From the NCBI GenBank assembly GCA_019058365.1, contig JAHPZE010000001.1:248001-312000 (forward strand): 64,000 nucleotides of DNA, given 5' to 3'. Both the position numbers and the translations under genes were made by a program. The stretch's first letter is position 1. Every line of letters begins with the position of its first letter. Positions 63,792 to 64,000 of this stretch are shown in pieces. The DNA is from Promethearchaeota archaeon. GTDB taxonomy: Archaea > Asgardarchaeota > Lokiarchaeia > Sigyniarchaeales > SOKP01. The notes beneath the pieces were generated by a model, which was not told the DNA's origin, did not search any database, and saw only the letters and a list, made by a program, of their open reading frames with translations.

Positions 63792-64000
63792 AAAAATTCA
63801 TCATTTTATATAAAATTAAAAATTGAAATTAATTTGTATATAAAAATTGAAAACATAAATCATTTATGTTTAACATTAAAAGGTAGATCTAATTTCTGCT
63901 TGGAATTATTATTTGAAATCAGTTGAAAACAAATGGATTGTATAAAGAACTGCCTAAAAAGTTCTTTTGTATCTTATACTCTTCTATAGATAAAAATTAT
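63792..64000. promoter_or_regulatory. Promoter region of the UPF0182 gene and window edge
   Basis: TTTTATATAAAATT at about 63803-63817 is a symmetrical TATA-like tract reading on the minus strand, 12-25 bases ahead of the ATG at 63791, the spacing for a leaderless or very short-leader transcript. The rest of the 200 bases to the window end is AT-rich, without a gene of note. Confidence 0.45.

Noticed and set aside
1..64000. CRISPR array or insertion sequence
   Set aside because: No regularly spaced identical repeats of 25-37 bases and no transposase or terminal inverted repeats were found.

Overview
The window is AT-rich archaeal DNA. Starts are often TTG or GTG, Shine-Dalgarno-like GGAGG or GGTG sites precede many genes, and TATA-like boxes lie about 25 to 60 bases upstream of several starts. 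The gene content points to an Asgard archaeon, probably of the Lokiarchaeota/Promethearchaeota type: two Roadblock/LC7 proteins, a longin-like protein, a ubiquitin-like beta-grasp protein, a von Willebrand A protein with two C4HC3 zinc fingers, an AN1 zinc finger, a possible PCI-like winged helix, methanogen-type HdrABC/MvhD and large surface proteins. This placement is an inference from gene families; no rRNA or tRNA gene was seen.

Bases 1-4,300: the 3' part of a GH15 glucoamylase-like gene, a decayed copy of an Lrp/AsnC regulator tail, a secreted beta-helix (NosD-like) protein and the intact Lrp/AsnC regulator. Bases 4,300-14,300: the main metabolic island on the + strand. It runs TusA, DsrE, DsrF, DsrH, a DsrE2-like protein, HdrC, HdrB, HdrA, MvhD, an MvhG-like protein, an FrhB/GltD/winged-helix fusion, and a second TusA. 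It looks like a sulfur-carrier relay wired to a flavin-based electron-bifurcating heterodisulfide-reductase complex. No [NiFe] large subunit is present, and the usual FrhB and NfnB electron inputs are replaced by one fused protein.

Bases 14,450-21,700: a sensorless histidine kinase with a ribbon-helix-helix/receiver partner, a double flavodoxin-like protein, a HEAT-like protein, an AAA ATPase and two unrecognised genes. Bases 21,700-34,900: methionyl-tRNA synthetase, the vWA/zinc-finger protein, an M20 peptidase, a 1,400-residue surface protein, the Roadblock pair, a metallo-beta-lactamase hydrolase, a winged-helix protein, a PfkB kinase and a radical SAM activase. Bases 35,000-41,800: two enoyl-CoA hydratase paralogues, a glycyl radical enzyme of the diol-dehydratase/choline-lyase type, a serine hydrolase, a membrane protein and an AN1 zinc-finger protein.

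Bases 41,900-50,600: three tandem MFS exporters, two tandem M29 aminopeptidases, a coiled-coil protein beside a bactofilin-like protein, then a gene-poor stretch. Bases 50,600-64,000: malic enzyme, ferredoxin, glutaredoxin-like protein, ubiquitin-like protein, a SHOCT-type pseudogene, a very large permease/CPBP-protease-like membrane protein, small membrane proteins, a longin-like protein, an EamA transporter and a UPF0182 membrane protein with added zinc and fibronectin modules. Tandem duplication is a recurring theme (TusA, MFS, M29, enoyl-CoA hydratase, Roadblock, Lrp remnant).
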